From NCBI GenBank assembly GCA_024196135.1, contig JAMQCK010000012.1, positions 1 through 64,000 on the forward strand: DNA of 64,000 bases. Reading direction: 5' to 3'. Positions 19,901 through 31,459 of this stretch are shown here, one piece after another. Made by a program: the position numbers and the translations under genes. The notes beneath the pieces were generated by a model that had not been told where the DNA came from, did not search any database, and saw only the letters and a list, made by a program, of their open reading frames with translations. How positions within the stretch are numbered: position 1 is the first letter of the stretch; every line of letters begins with the position of its first letter. Source of the DNA: Pleurotus ostreatus/Saccharomyces cerevisiae fusant (Eukaryota > Opisthokonta).

Positions 19901-22241
19901 TCAGTGACCTGGACCCTAGCCGCGCGAAGAAGACTCACTCTTGATCGAAAGCATGAAATCCCTCAACCCCACCCGAATCTCATCCGGCTTCAGCAACAAC
20001 CTATCCTTCGTCTTGTAGATCTGCGGGTACTTCCGCTGAATCGCATTCAACGCCGCCTCCGTGCACAGAGCGCGCAAGTCCGCGCCGCCGTACCCCTTCG
20101 TCAGCTTCGCCAGGCCAGCAAGTCGTTCCTTCCCCTCCTCCCCGTCCCAACCCTTCCACTCCCTCGTCATGATGCTCAGGATCTTCTCCCGCGCCTCCAA
20201 GCCCGGCAAAGGGAAGTAGAACTCGCGGTCGAAGCGTCCTGGTCTCCGTAGAGCAGGATCGAGCGCGTCCGGCCGGTTCGTGGCGCCGATGACGACGATC
20301 TGCCCGCGCCCATCCATGCCATCAAGCAGGGCGAGCAGCGTGCTGACGATAGACGCATGAATCTGATCTTGCTTAGACGAGCGAACAGGCGCAAGACCGT
20401 CAATCTCGTCGAAGAAGATGATGGAAGGCTGAGTGTTCTTCGCCTCTTCGAAGAGCAGGCGGAGCTGACGCTCGGCCTCGCCGACCCACTTGGATAGAAT
20501 GTCGGCACCCTTGCGCATGTAGAAGGTGATTTGGCGGTCGCCAGTACGACTGCTCGCTGCAAGAGCACGGGCGAGGAGGGTCTTTCCGGTACCGGGAGGA
20601 CCGTGGAAGAGGACACCGCGTGGTGGAGTGACTTTGAACTGTTGGAAGACTTCGGGGTACAGCAGCGGGAGGAGGGTCATCTCCTTGAGCGAGTGGATGT
20701 CTGCGGGGAGGTCAGAGGACTGTGGTGATAGCAGGCAGCGGGGCACGCACGCTCATCGAGACCACCAACTTCATCGAATGTGACATTCTGGTTCACTCCG
20801 AGGGGATCCGCATCCGCAAGGGCTAAGAGGCATCAGCATTCGGCCAAAACGGCGATAAAGACACGCACCTGCATCCCCCACCTTCCCGAAGTTCGAAGGG
20901 GTGCCCGCCGCCAGATCGGCGGGCAGGTAGCCTCCACTGGTTCCAGCAACGGCAGCGCTGCCGAAGGATCCTGCTGGTGCTGCAGCTCCAAAGCGCTTGC
21001 CTGGTGTTCTTGTGGGATTGTCGGAGTCCTGTATGTACTATAAGTATATGGCGCATATATGCAGCTGGTCGACGCACCGATTCGTCTCCGCCCATGCCCA
21101 TCCACCTTCCAAGCTCAGCGCCGGTCGCACTCCAACCAAGACCCTTAGGCTTTGGCCTATTCCTCCTATACGTGTCGCGATTGGCGTTTCTCGGTGGTGG
21201 ACGAGGCAGCTCCTCGAGGGGTGGTGGGATGGCATAGTTGATCCTTTGTCGTTGGCGTAGTGAATACGTCCGCCCGTTCGACTCATCCTCTTCGTCGTCG
21301 TCTTTCTCGGGATGATCGACCATGTCGATATGGAGGTCCTCCGGCCCATCCTCCATGTCGATGTCGCCCTCCGCATCCGCTGACGTCGGGGAGGTGGGCT
21401 GGTCCATGTAGTCATGATCGCGGTTCTGACTGCGTCGCGCGGCGCGCGCAGCACGACCCGCAGCTGTGTTCGGACGCGCCGGAGGCTGCTTGGCCGCGGT
21501 CCCATTCGCGCGCGCCGGTCGCGGTGGCGGCTTGCGCGAGCGCATATTGTACCGGCCATGTTGTCCCTCGTCATCGTGCTCCTCGCTGTCCGAGACAATG
21601 AAGTTCGACATCTGCCGGCTCGCAGCAGCGCGGCGCGTCTGATATCGGCGCGGGGGACCGTCATCTTCATCGTTATCGTCCTGCGCTTGACGCGACTTGG
21701 CGCGCGTGCTGCGGCGCGACGACGTACTCGCGTCGTTCGCGAAGAGATCGCCCGCGGCCGGGGGCGCGTCGTCCATGGCCTCCCCATCGCTGCTCTCGAC
21801 GACCTTGCGCCGCAGAATGCGCCGGCCACGGGAGGACTGGTATGCCTCGACCTCGGGCTCCGGCTCACGGAAGTCGTCCTCGTCGTCGGGCTCCTGCTTT
21901 GTTGTTGTGCGGCGCGACGACGCACGCGTCTTGTTCGTCGGTGGTGGGGATGCAGCTTCGTCGTCGTCCTCGCCGATAGCATCGACTTCACCCTCGGCAT
22001 CCTCCTCATACTCGGAGCCTGAGGCGTTGACACTGCCAGATGCGCCGCGGTTGCGCGTCGAGCGTCGGAGTGAATGGGCCATGGCACTTGGTGGGGGGAG
22101 CTTGATCGTTAGTCGTCCGGGCGTCGGCGCGGGCTCGTGTGTTGGCTGTTGTTGTTGTGGGGTCCCCGGCGCGGTATTCGGGGTAGAGTCGTGGAAGAGC
22201 AAGGCAGGGTCCACGGGCACAGGCGCTCCAGTATCGCTCAT
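16914..22241 (-). CDS. YTA7: Yta7/ATAD2-type AAA ATPase with bromodomain
   Basis: Nuclear chromatin ATPase that handles histone H3/H4. The N-terminal third is disordered, acidic and rich in Arg/Ser (SLRRSTRNRGAS, EDDDEAAS). AAA1 is complete: Walker A GPPGTGKT, Walker B IIFFDEIDGLAP, and the arginine finger in RRPGRFDREF. AAA2 is degenerate: YGQPGMGQRY replaces Walker A without the Lys, and IYIPSLEVW replaces Walker B. The bromodomain is spread over two exons (DNRVISLLKYRLDPIL, then YLTPQDFLDDVGRIVHNAD). A linker rich in Gln and Pro (QQVEQSVEVHQHPNG) interrupts it, and a long Gln/Pro/Met-rich tail follows. The start at 22241 (MSDTGAPVPVDPALL) is the first ATG in frame. At least eight exons. 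Domain order and the dead second AAA match the family. Confidence 0.93.
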
Positions 22242-22905
22242 CAAGTAGCCTGTAGCGTCCGCGGTGTCGGCGACGCTGTCGAGAACGCTGGTGGCAAGGG
22301 TATGTGCCACGAAGTCGCGGCTGGGCTTTGTGCTCGCCGTCGGGCTCAGTGCTGAGCTTTGTTTGCCAAGGCGTGAAGCGGTCAAAGCGTGGGTGCACAG
22401 CCACTATTTGTCATTGTTGTCCCCCACTTCGACCGCGCCTCCTCCCCATCGACATCCGCCCGTCCTCCTTCCCGTCGTCTTCCGCTGCGATCTGGAACCT
22501 GGAAGTGGAGGAGGAAGTGTGGAAACGCAAGACATGACCAAATGCCGCCAAAAAATCGGCGAGAATGGGAAAAAGATGATGTGCGGCGTGAAGGATGTAT
22601 CTTCCAACGACTCCTCGTCGTGGTTCCGGAGAGAAAAAGTGCTCTTCTCTGCGCACATCGCGCGCACACCTTGCGGCGGAAGTTCCGGCAAATGCCGATT
22701 GCGGTCGTCGTATCAGGCACGTGACCATCATGGTTATCGGGCCACGCGGCACGGGCGTTGAACCTCCCCGAGACGAGAATGCAGCATTATTGTGGGCAGA
22801 CAGAAGGGACCAGGATTTCTCAGGATGGGAAGAGAAACTGTCTATATGTGGTATGTAATATGTGGCCCTCCTCCTAGCAGGACACAAATAAATCCGAACC
22901 CCCGC
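22242..22905. other. Intergenic, no supported gene
   Basis: This is the 5' flank of the AAA-bromodomain gene and the 3' flank of the SNO1 gene. Several overlapping open frames at 22380-22890 lack domains, plausible exon structure or family resemblance. CACGTG lies at 22718-22723. Confidence 0.5.
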
Positions 22906-23838
22906 TCAAGCCTTCGGCGGAGGAGCCTTCAGCACACATTCCCTTACGAAGTACTCATGGAACCGGTCGTCGGCGGTCAGCTCAGGATGGAACGTCGTCA
23001 GAAGGTGCAGCCCTTGGCGCAGGGCCACAATCGCCTTTGGGTCGGCTGAGTCGTCGGACGCAAGTGACGGGGGGAGGAGGCCAGGTGGCAGTCTTGCGAC
23101 GACTTGGACGGGAGGATCGTTCGGGGAGGGGTCAATCTTGAGCACGACCTTATATAAGGGGAAAAGTTAGCATGGAGGAAAGGGAAGTGGAGGGGATGTT
23201 CGTACTGGAGCACGGATGAAGACTCCAGTAAATGGCTCGTCGGGATCGCTTAGGCCTTCAACCTGCAACCGTGCCTCGAAGCTCTCGACCTTTGCAAACA
23301 AAACAGTCAGCTGAGTCTTCGTACACGCAAGGATGGATCACAGCGCACCTGCGATCCCCAGCCATTCCTAGCAATGGTGATCGACATCCCACCCAGCACC
23401 TCCTGCCCGCCCTTCTTCGTATTCTCTACCGTCTGGGACAGTAAGATCGCCCCCGCGCACGTTCCCCACACAGGCTTCCTCGTCCTGAACTCGCGAAGGG
23501 GTTCGAGTAAACCCTCGAGGCGGGCAAGTAGGGCGATCGTAGTCGACTCTGTTCGGAGGGGTACAAAACGCCGTCAGCCGATGCAGACGCAATGGAGCAT
23601 ACAACGCACCTCCGCCAGGTATGATCAGCGCGTCGCAGAGATCAAGCTCCTCGCGCGTCCGGACCTGGAGTACAGAGATCCTGCGCTTCAGCCGCAACCG
23701 CTGCAGCGCCTTCTCATGCTCCACGAAAGCACCCTGCAGCGCTATCCCATGACTCATTAGCGACCCCCAAACCCCACACAACACGAGGAACTCACCGAGA
23801 ATGCCAATAGTAACATCCTTGAGTTCTTCTACAGCCAT
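22906..23838 (-). CDS. SNO1: Glutaminase subunit of pyridoxal phosphate synthase
   Basis: Class I glutamine amidotransferase (PdxT/Pdx2/Sno) that releases ammonia for the Pdx1/Snz synthase in vitamin B6 synthesis, in the cytosol. Exon 1 (23796-23838) encodes [14 protein letters not shown] and splices to ALQGAFVEH, the typical start. Then come ALIIPGG (continuing to GEST across a splice), the nucleophile Cys in WGTCAG, a conserved segment ending RNGWGSQ, GVFIRAP, and the catalytic His-x-Glu in TTFHPELT. All active-site parts are seen. Five exons are likely. An in-frame extension upstream starts with TTG, so the ATG at 23838 is preferred. The partner synthase is not in this window. Confidence 0.95.
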
Positions 23839-24891
23839 ATCGAGTCGCCAGTCAAGAGGTTTCCCAAGTCCGTCGTAGTCGCCCAAGATAAACCAGAAAA
23901 AGCCCGTTATTCAGCTTCGGCCGGGAGGGGCAAGTCGGAGATCCGAGTCATCTCTAGAGCGGAAGCTGACTGGCAGCCAACGGGCAGCTTTCGCGGGCAG
24001 AGGAGGGCATTTTTACGATCCTTCAGCGTCGTAAACATCGTGGAGAGAGGTCAAGAAGGAAGATAGCCTTCCGGCAGCGCACCGGCAATTCGATGGCAAG
24101 GAGCGCAATCCGGCAGGCAAAGTCACCACGTGAATTCCGTCACTGTTGGTCACAAGGAGCTCTTACTGCTCTCACTGCTCTCTGCTGTCTTGAGTTGCAG
24201 ACAGCTCACACAGACTTGGAGCCTCTTGGCTTCAGGTGAAATGCATCCAGGCGCTGCCGTTGGCGAGGCATACTTGCTGTACAGCCGCTCACACTGAACC
24301 GTCGTCCTCAAGCTTGACTTCTGCTTCGCAACTTGCTTCGCCGTCTGAAATCACCAGACCTCCGCCTACGGCATAGAGAAAGATAGACAGGAGAGACGGT
24401 TCTTCCTTGCTTCTTCCAAGAACATACGAGGAGGCGCGCGTCTCTGCTGCGCTCAACCTTCAACGTCACCGTTAAGGGACGAAATAAGCGCCCAAGCCAC
24501 GTGGATCACTGATCGTGCCACAATGATCGACGCGTTTGACGCCTTGACTTCGAACTTATGCCTCGACTTCGCGTGCAATTCATGACTTACCTCAATGCAG
24601 CACCTCTCCTACCGTCTGCTCTAGTAATCTCAGCCTCAATGTGTCGATTTTCGACCCATCTCCTACCCTCCGAGTCATCCCCGGCTCACCAAGCAACCGC
24701 ATGTTATGAAATTTTCCTTGAGCGGAGGCGGACTGTTCGGCGACCGCTACCTCTCCGACGCCCACACCCATCAGATAAAAGGTCCGCCCGGCTGCCAAGC
24801 TCCGCCCGACCCAGCATATAAAGCAACCCTCGTACTATTACTCCCCATTCGTAGACCTTCCCCTCATAGACCTTAGACTCCTCGCGCCGCA
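23839..24891. other. Divergent intergenic region
   Basis: About 1 kb between SNO1 and the aminotransferase gene. It contains two CACGTG boxes (24127-24132 and 24498-24503) and the aminotransferase TATA box near its right end. I see no gene. Confidence 0.5.
24817..24822 (+). promoter_or_regulatory. TATA box of the aminotransferase gene
   Basis: TATAAA lies 70 bp upstream of the ATG at 24892, with a pyrimidine-rich leader between. Confidence 0.65.
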
Positions 24892-26682
24892 ATGTCACCT
24901 TCCATAGATATTCATACTTCCCAGCCCGCCCCTGCCTCTACGCATGCGCCGGTGAAGGCTGCAGCTCCTACGCTCAGCGCAGAGGAGGCGCTGCGCGCCA
25001 AGTTCATGCACCTCGAGCATCACATCAACAGTCTAAGCCGGCAACGCGCGCCGAGTCCTCTGAAGGACATCCTCCAGTTCATGCGCTTGGATGGCATGAT
25101 CAGTCTTGCTGGAGGTGAGATCGAGGCGCCAATGTGCCTTGAATATGTGGCTGATTCGTTCATCCAGGTCTCCCTCATCCGAGTTTGTTCCCCTTCGACT
25201 CGGTCCACGTCTCAACGTATGACTCCGCGACGCGTATGGCTGAAAACCCTACCGACATTGCGAAGGTAGACATTTGCGTCGAAAAGCAGCCCGGACATAG
25301 CACCGACCTTGCCACGGCCCTCCAATACGGTGAGTCTTCGTGGCGCGCTTGCTTTGTGGCGTTCGCGCACTCACATTATGGCTTCAGGCCCGTTCAACGG
25401 CATCAAGCCTCTCATGGACTGGATGACGACGTTCATTGAGCGCGCCTTCCACCCAGGATACCCCGAATGGCAAATCATCATGGACAGCGGCAGCACTGAT
25501 GGCTGGGCCAAAGTTGCCAATCTCCTGCTTGAAGACGGTGACACGATGCTCGTCGAGCAGCACACCTACCCATCAGGGCAAGCTCTTTGGATACCCATGG
25601 GCGTCACTGCCGTTCCCATCGACATGGACCTGGATGGCCTGATTCCCGAAGCGCTTGCGCGGACTTTGGATACGTGGGAGGCAGAACGCCCACACCAGCG
25701 TAAGCCCAAGGTTCTCTACTGCGTCCCCGTCGGTCAGAACCCGGTATGTGATTTCTCTAGCTGCTCCCACGATGAGACCATTGCTCATGCTTTTTTGCAG
25801 ACTGGCTCTACCCTGACCGCCGCGCGCAAGCAAGCAATCTACGAAATCTGCGTCCGACATGACATCGTCATCGTCGAAGACGACCCCTACTACTTCATGC
25901 AGCTCCCCACTTACCGCCCTAACAGCAAGCACGCCCTCCCTCCCCCCGCCGACCCCACCGCCATCCTCACCGAGATGGTTCCCCCCTTCCTCCACTACGA
26001 CCGCGATGGGCGCGTCATCCGCCTCGAAACCGTCAGCAAGACCGTCGCCCCCGGCTTCCGCACCGGCTTCATCATCTGTAACCCGCTCTTCCACGAGCGC
26101 CTCGCGCGTGCGACGGAGGTCACCACGCAGGCGCCCTCTGGCTGGTCCCAGGCCATCCTCTGCGAGCTCCTCCACACCTGGGGGCATGACGGCTACATCC
26201 GCTGGCTCGCGGGCATCCGCGAGACCTACGCCGTACGCCGCGACTGGATCTGCGACAGCATCGCGTCACACTTCGATGTCGAGTGGGACGACGTGACCGC
26301 AGACGGTGTCGCCGTGTACGCGAAGAACAGCGGTCGCGCCAACGTCTTGTTCCGCTTCGTCCCGCCCGCGGCGGGCATGTTCCTCTGGCTCAAGCTCGAC
26401 CTCAGCGGGAACCCCACGTACCGCCGGCTGTGCGCGGCTGGAGCTCCCGCGGCCGAGGATGCTTGGGCAGCGGCTTTCTGGCGCGAGCTGGTCGCCGCGC
26501 GTGTGCTGCTGACCCCGGGCACGTACTACAAGCCGTGGCAGGGGACTTCGGTCGCAGACGCGCCGGCCGCGCCTGGACATGCGTTCTTCCGGCTCGCCTT
26601 CTCCAGCACGCCACGAGAGGAGCTGGATGAGGGCATCCGCCGCATGGCGGACGTCTTCAACGCGAGCTGGGCGTCAGCTTAG
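24892..26682 (+). CDS. ARO8: Aromatic amino acid aminotransferase, ARO8 type
   Basis: PLP-dependent class I/II aminotransferase, probably acting on aromatic amino acids or 2-aminoadipate/kynurenine; fold type is sure, exact substrate is not. Four exons. The first splice joins MISLAGG to LPHPSLFPFDSV, the usual beginning of this family. Later parts include GPFNGIKPLMDWM, MDSGSTDGWAKV, YCVPVGQNPTGSTL, IVEDDPYYFMQ, and the PLP-lysine motif TVSKTVAPGFRTGF. The C-terminal part has GMFLWLKLDLSG and FFRLAFSSTPREELDEGI with the substrate-binding Arg. Length is about 530 residues, normal for fungal ARO8. No targeting signal is evident, so cytosolic. Confidence 0.94.
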
Positions 26683-27219
26683 AATGCGATAAAATGTGGT
26701 GGCGCTTTGATAATCTCGCATCGTCTACCGCCCGCCGCGATGAGTTATGGACTCGTAATTCTCAGATGTCATTGTAATATCATTATTGTCATGCAAGTCT
26801 TGTATCTGCTAGATCTATAGAGTGCCCTATACCACACACTTTGACTCCCCAATCTGAAGGACCGAAGTTCGCTGGGGCGCCTCTTCGCTTCCCGGAGGAT
26901 TCCGGCCGAGTAATCCTCAGAAAGCTAAATACATGAGGGGACCGTAGGTAGCTGATCGCAGGATCTCCATCGCATCGAACTCGAACCTGAGTCGCGATCA
27001 CGTGAATGTTGAACTTTGAATTCGTCGCACCACGCGCGTCGTCTCACGCCCCAGATTCGGACAATTGCATCTTAACCGCGAACCAGCATCTTCTCCCCTT
27101 CATCTTCGGCCTCCGTCGTAAAGTGCCAGGACGCTGAAGTGACTGTGCTCGCTACGTCAACCTCTTGAAGGTCATCAAAGCAGCGATATCGTGTTTTGTT
27201 TGCGCCCAGATTTACTCAC
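26683..27219. other. Intergenic, no supported gene
   Basis: This is the 3' flank of the aminotransferase gene and the 5' flank of the first tandem-family copy. CACGTG lies at 26999-27004, about 215 bp upstream of the ATG at 27220. Confidence 0.5.
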
Positions 27220-28201
27220 ATGCCCCGACCTACGAAACCACCTCTCGAGCGGGCACCTCCGATACGCCGTTCCGCTCGTCTCCAGCAAAAACGCGCTGTA
27301 GAGCCAACCGAGGCCATTCAATTTCAGTCACGACGCAAGCGGAAAAATACTGCGTTGCAAGACACGGCTTCTGGCAATGGACCAACCGATGATCCTTCGC
27401 CTTCCAAGCGAGTGCGCACGGAGAAGAAAGCAGAAACTGCATGCCCCCCAGAAATTGAGAAGGTGCGCACAGCGACTCGTCGTCTAGCTCGAACGCTGAA
27501 GCTCTGAGTAGCCTCGCGCGATGGCATCGTTGACTAGTGTCGATACTGCTCCAGAAACCCGCAAAGAAAAGGGCCCGAAGCGATGCGTACGGTTTGAAGA
27601 CGGCGAGCCTCTTGAGCCGGTGACCGACGAGGTAGACCCTGATGAAGCGCCCTCTAAAGCGGCTGCCGCGGCAGTGACAATCGAATATCTCGCTAGTCGA
27701 CCCAACGACTTGTGGACTGACATCAAGAAGATGCCGATTCCTCCAGAGGCAGAGCCACGCCTCGATCCCACCTACACGCGCGATCGGAAAGGCCGTGTAG
27801 TGGCGCGCTTCCCCGTCCACTTTGCCCTTACCTATGCGTTCGAGGTGGAGTCCCTCTACCGCCACCTCAAACGTTGCCGACGAAAGTACCGAGACCTCGA
27901 CATGTCCGTCGCGCTGCATGTCTTCATCCAAGAGGTGTATGCGGCGTTACGGATCGATTTTGGGGACGGGATTACGCACACCCCGGTTGACGATAAGGTC
28001 GTCTACACCTTCATCATGTCGCTATCCGATCGCCCAGAGACCCTCCCCTATCCTGCAGCGCGCGTCCGCAAATTTCAGGAGATCTTAGCCTACAAGAAGC
28101 CACCGACCGTTTCGGCATTTCGTCCCAAAGCGGTGAGTCATCATCTTCTCGACCGAATTCCAGCGATTGACGTGTCCTCTTAGCACCGTGTCCGCCGATA
28201 A
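27220..28201 (+). CDS. Tandem unknown family, copy A
   Basis: First of three tandem paralogues; I do not recognise the family. It starts MPRPTKPPLERAPPIRRSAR, and this RRSAR element recurs in all copies. A basic, disordered N-terminal region of about 90 residues ends at a proposed 48-nt intron. The core (about 190 residues) follows: KRCVRFEDGEPLEPVTDEVD, an Ala run, VTIEYLASRP, WTDIKKMPIPPEA, HFALTYAFEVESLYRHLKR, FGDGITHTPVDDKVVYTFIM, and SDRPETLPYPAARVRKFQEI. A last intron (GT at about 28134) leads to an 18-nt final coding exon for HRVRR and the stop. The N-terminus suggests a nuclear or nucleic-acid role, but nothing proves it. Intron 1 is inferred from frame and from copy C. Confidence 0.75.
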
Positions 28202-28979
28202 GATGTCAACCGAAAATCACGCCCGTGCCCTACCCCAGAGAATACCGCTCTGATTCTGTGTCTAATGTACAGGAACACAACATTCGTGCAACAAGGAGCC
28301 CTCAAGGTCGATGCGTGCGAAAGCATGCGCTCATTTGCCTTTATTCCTTTTTGCTACCGGCTGTCAGCTGCGAATGCTCAGGCAATACAGAAGGCAACCA
28401 TTTGACGCGTGTATTTCCGGATGAAAGGAGCCCGAACAGTCGCAGCTGTGAGACAATGTTAAGTGGCATATCGGAAAGAGAAATGGAAGGCCAACGTGGG
28501 GACAATAACCCGTGAATGTTTCCTGACATTGTCGACTAAATGTGCACAATGTCCTCGCTTGCCGCGCGAGTCATAGCGACACGAATCATAGCACGAAACC
28601 TGACAGAGATTTCAATCACACAATTTGGCCGCGGAATTGCAGCGTCAGTCAGGGTCCAGTGGTCGGTGTTGGCCTCGAGGCTGGCCATATGTTTGTCTCT
28701 ACTTGCGCCATCAAGGCTGATCTGCTTCCGATCCCATCAATGGAGCCAAATTTGGCGAGGTACCGGCTCCCTTTGTCCATATCGCCCATTGTCCCCACGT
28801 CCTCATGCAGTCATTCTGTATCGAGAGTTGAAGGTGATCATGGGCCATGGCATGCTTTCAAGAGACGCGTGACCAAACGTGGGAATAGGATCAGAACTGT
28901 ACGTACGTTTGGTCGGCAAGGTCGCGTCTTTCCACCGACCATCACTATCAGTGTCTCTTTTCGCGCGCCATACTTGAAT
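28202..28979. other. Spacer between copies A and B
   Basis: No separate gene is supported. The reading frame of copy B stays open upstream to about 28542, but that part has no match in copies A or C and is treated as non-coding. Confidence 0.45.
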
Positions 28980-29970
28980 ATGCCTCGACGCGTAGCACAT
29001 ACGCTCGAGGAGAATGCGCCTACGCTCCCCATACGTCGCTCCGCTCGCATCAAGACATTGCAACGCGCATCGACCGACGTGGACGCACCCGTGACGCGAT
29101 CCAGGAGGGAGAATCGTGCAACGCACAGGGGGAATGTTGAGACCAAGGCTGCCGAGAGCACAGGTGCTCGCAAGCGCAAGCGTACAGATGCAAAGGATGA
29201 AGACGACTCTGCCCAAGTGGCTAAGACAGTGCGTGTGCTTGCATCTAACCTGGGATATGGCTCTGATGACCCAAAGGTCTCTGCATTGCCGCCATTGACT
29301 CAGGTCGATACTGCCACCAAGAAATTGAACGGAGACGGCGCCAAGCGAGGTGTACGGTTTGCGGAGGGCGAGCGTCTGGCACCGGTGACCGAAGAGGTGG
29401 ACCCTGATGAAGCGCCCGCTACAGCGGCTGCCGCGGCAGTGACGGTCGAATATCTTGCTAGCCGATCCGCCGACTCGTGGACTGACATCAAGAAGATGCC
29501 TTGTCCTCCAGAGGCGCAGCCACATCTTGAGCCCACGTACACGCGCGATTACAAAGGTCGGGTACTTGCCCGCTACCCCGTTCATTTTGCCCTCGTCTAT
29601 GCGTTCGAAGTGGAAGCCCTCTACCGCCACCTCAAATCCCGTCTACGAAAGTATCGGAACCTCGACATGACTGCCGCTCTGCATGTTCTCGCCCAAGAGG
29701 TGTACGCAGCATTGCGTCTCGACTTCGGCGACGGCATCACCCACAGCACACTCGACGACAAGCTCGTCTACACCTTCGTCATGTCGGTATCAGATCGCCC
29801 GGAGACGCTTCCATATCCTTCAGCCCGTCTACGCAAATTTCAGGAGATCATTGACTTACAAAAGCCACCAACCGTCTTAGCATTTCGTCCCAGGACTGTA
29901 AGTGTTCCGTCTTTCATCGTTGAACCACGACGGCTGACATTTATTCTGCAGCATCGTGTTCGCAAGTAGA
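28980..29970 (+). CDS. Tandem unknown family, copy B
   Basis: Second paralogue. The start MPRRVAHTLEE is chosen because it aligns with copies A and C, which also begin MP and soon reach PIRRSAR. The frame is open further upstream. The core matches copy A in roughly three of four positions by eye (KRGVRFAEGERLAPVTEEVD, WTDIKKMPCPPEAQ, FGDGITHSTLDDKLVYTF). A 75-nt GT-AG segment before the core (GTGCGTG to CTCAG, ending just before VDTATKK) sits where copies A and C have an intron. It is a multiple of three with no stop, so it may be spliced or translated. The last intron ends at 29952 and the final exon encodes HRVRK. No known domain. Confidence 0.78.
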
Positions 29971-30486
29971 GTAACTGCGACATTCTACACGCGGCCTAAC
30001 GCGATCCTCTGTACACACATAATTATATCTTAACATGCATCTCACGGATTTTGTTGCCCGAGTGGACATCAGTCGTACGTCTTGATTGGGAATGAGTACT
30101 TGGGTACCTATGGTGTAGTCGCCAACAAAGGCGACGGCTCTAAGATAACGAACGCTCAATTGCGACTGCGAAAAGCGTTCTGATAGCTTGGTTTGTATCC
30201 GCCGAAACAGCTCTTAGGTGTATTTGATGGGACAGCTACTACCCACTGTACGGAACTCAAGGTGACTTGAGGAGGAAGTTGACTTGTATGTTCAGTTGGA
30301 GTGGCCCGAAGGTGTAGCGCAATCACGTGACTGCCGCGTGGCAGACTCGTTACAAATAACAGTCCGCGTCTTGATCACAACCACCATCTCGGCGCGCAGT
30401 GGTTGCGTTCCGGCTCTTCTTCGAAGACCAAAGGGTCTTCTCCTGTGCTAGACCGTCTCCTGTCCCTCGCATATTCGAACTTGGAC
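29971..30486. other. Spacer between copies B and C
   Basis: No gene is supported. A block at about 30050-30095 resembles the matching position after copy C, so part of the 3' flank was duplicated too. CACGTG lies at 30324-30329, about 160 bp upstream of copy C. Confidence 0.5.
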
Positions 30487-31459
30487 ATGCCTCTCGACCG
30501 GGATGAACCTGCACCCCCGATTCGCCGCTCTGCTCGTATACAGGCAAAGCAAAGCGCCTCACCCAAAGATGTCGATAGACCAGCGCGGCGAATCAAAAGG
30601 AAAGATACTGCTGCCCAAGACATCGACACTGACAACGACGACTCCGAGAGCGGTGTTTCTCATAAGCGAAAACGGCACGATATGAACAACGAGGAGGGCG
30701 GTTCTTCGGAGTCTAGGAAGGTAAGCTATGCCGTCTTTGCGTCCGTCAAGTCGCTCAAATGATACAGCTTCACAAAACACTGCCCTGCGACGAAGGTGAC
30801 ACTAACACGGCGAAGCCGAAAGGCAAGAGCTTCAAACGCTGTGTACGGTTTACGGATGGCGAGCCGCTTCCACCGCTTACCGATCATGTGGACCCAGAAG
30901 AGGCGTCTGCAACAGCGGCTTCCGCGGCTGTGACGATCGAGTATCTTGCTAGCCGACCCAGCCAGTCCTGGACCAACATTAAAGAGATGCCGATCCCTCC
31001 AGAAGCGCGCTCGTATCTCGAGCCTATTCTCTCACACGACCGCAAAGGGCGACTGTTGGCACGTTACTCCGTACGCTATGCCCTCGTCTTCTCATTCGAG
31101 GTGGCAGCCCTCCACCGCCATCTCCAGCGCCGTCAGCCGAAGTATCGACGCCTCGATGCGGCCCGCGCCATGCATGCCCTCGTCGCCGAGGCGCAATCCG
31201 AGTTGGGCATCAAGTTTGGGAATGGGATCACACACTGCACGGTCAACGACAGACTCGTCTACACCTTCATCATGTCGAAGTCGAATCGTCCGGAGACGCT
31301 GCCATACCCTGCGGCGCGTGTTCGCAAATTCCAGGAGATCATCAGCCACCCGTTACCGCCTATCATCATAGCATACCGTCCCGAGACTGTGAGTCCCATC
31401 TTCTCAGCAAGTGTGCCTCGACAACTAACGCATCCTTGCAGCATCGTATCCGCCGGTAA
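30487..31459 (+). CDS. Tandem unknown family, copy C
   Basis: Third paralogue and the most diverged of the three. It begins MPLDRDEPAPPIRRSARIQ. The N-terminal part is shorter and carries basic patches (RRIKRKD, HKRKRHD). A 47-nt intron (GTAAGC to ATACAG) joins it to the core, which includes FKRCVRFTDGEPLPPLTDHVD, WTNIKEMPIPPEA, FGNGITHCTVNDRLVYTFIM and SNRPETLPYPAARVRKFQEI. A last intron (GTGAGT to TTGCAG) leads to the final exon for HRIRR. The conserved core with changed N-terminus indicates that the core is the functional part. Function unknown. Confidence 0.77.

Noticed and set aside
25573..26187. A 204-codon minus-strand frame
   Set aside because: It is antisense to the aminotransferase exons, which are firmly supported by family motifs.
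28542..28979. Extension of copy B by 146 codons upstream
   Set aside because: The frame is open, but the sequence has no counterpart in copies A and C, all of which begin with MP shortly before the RRSAR element.
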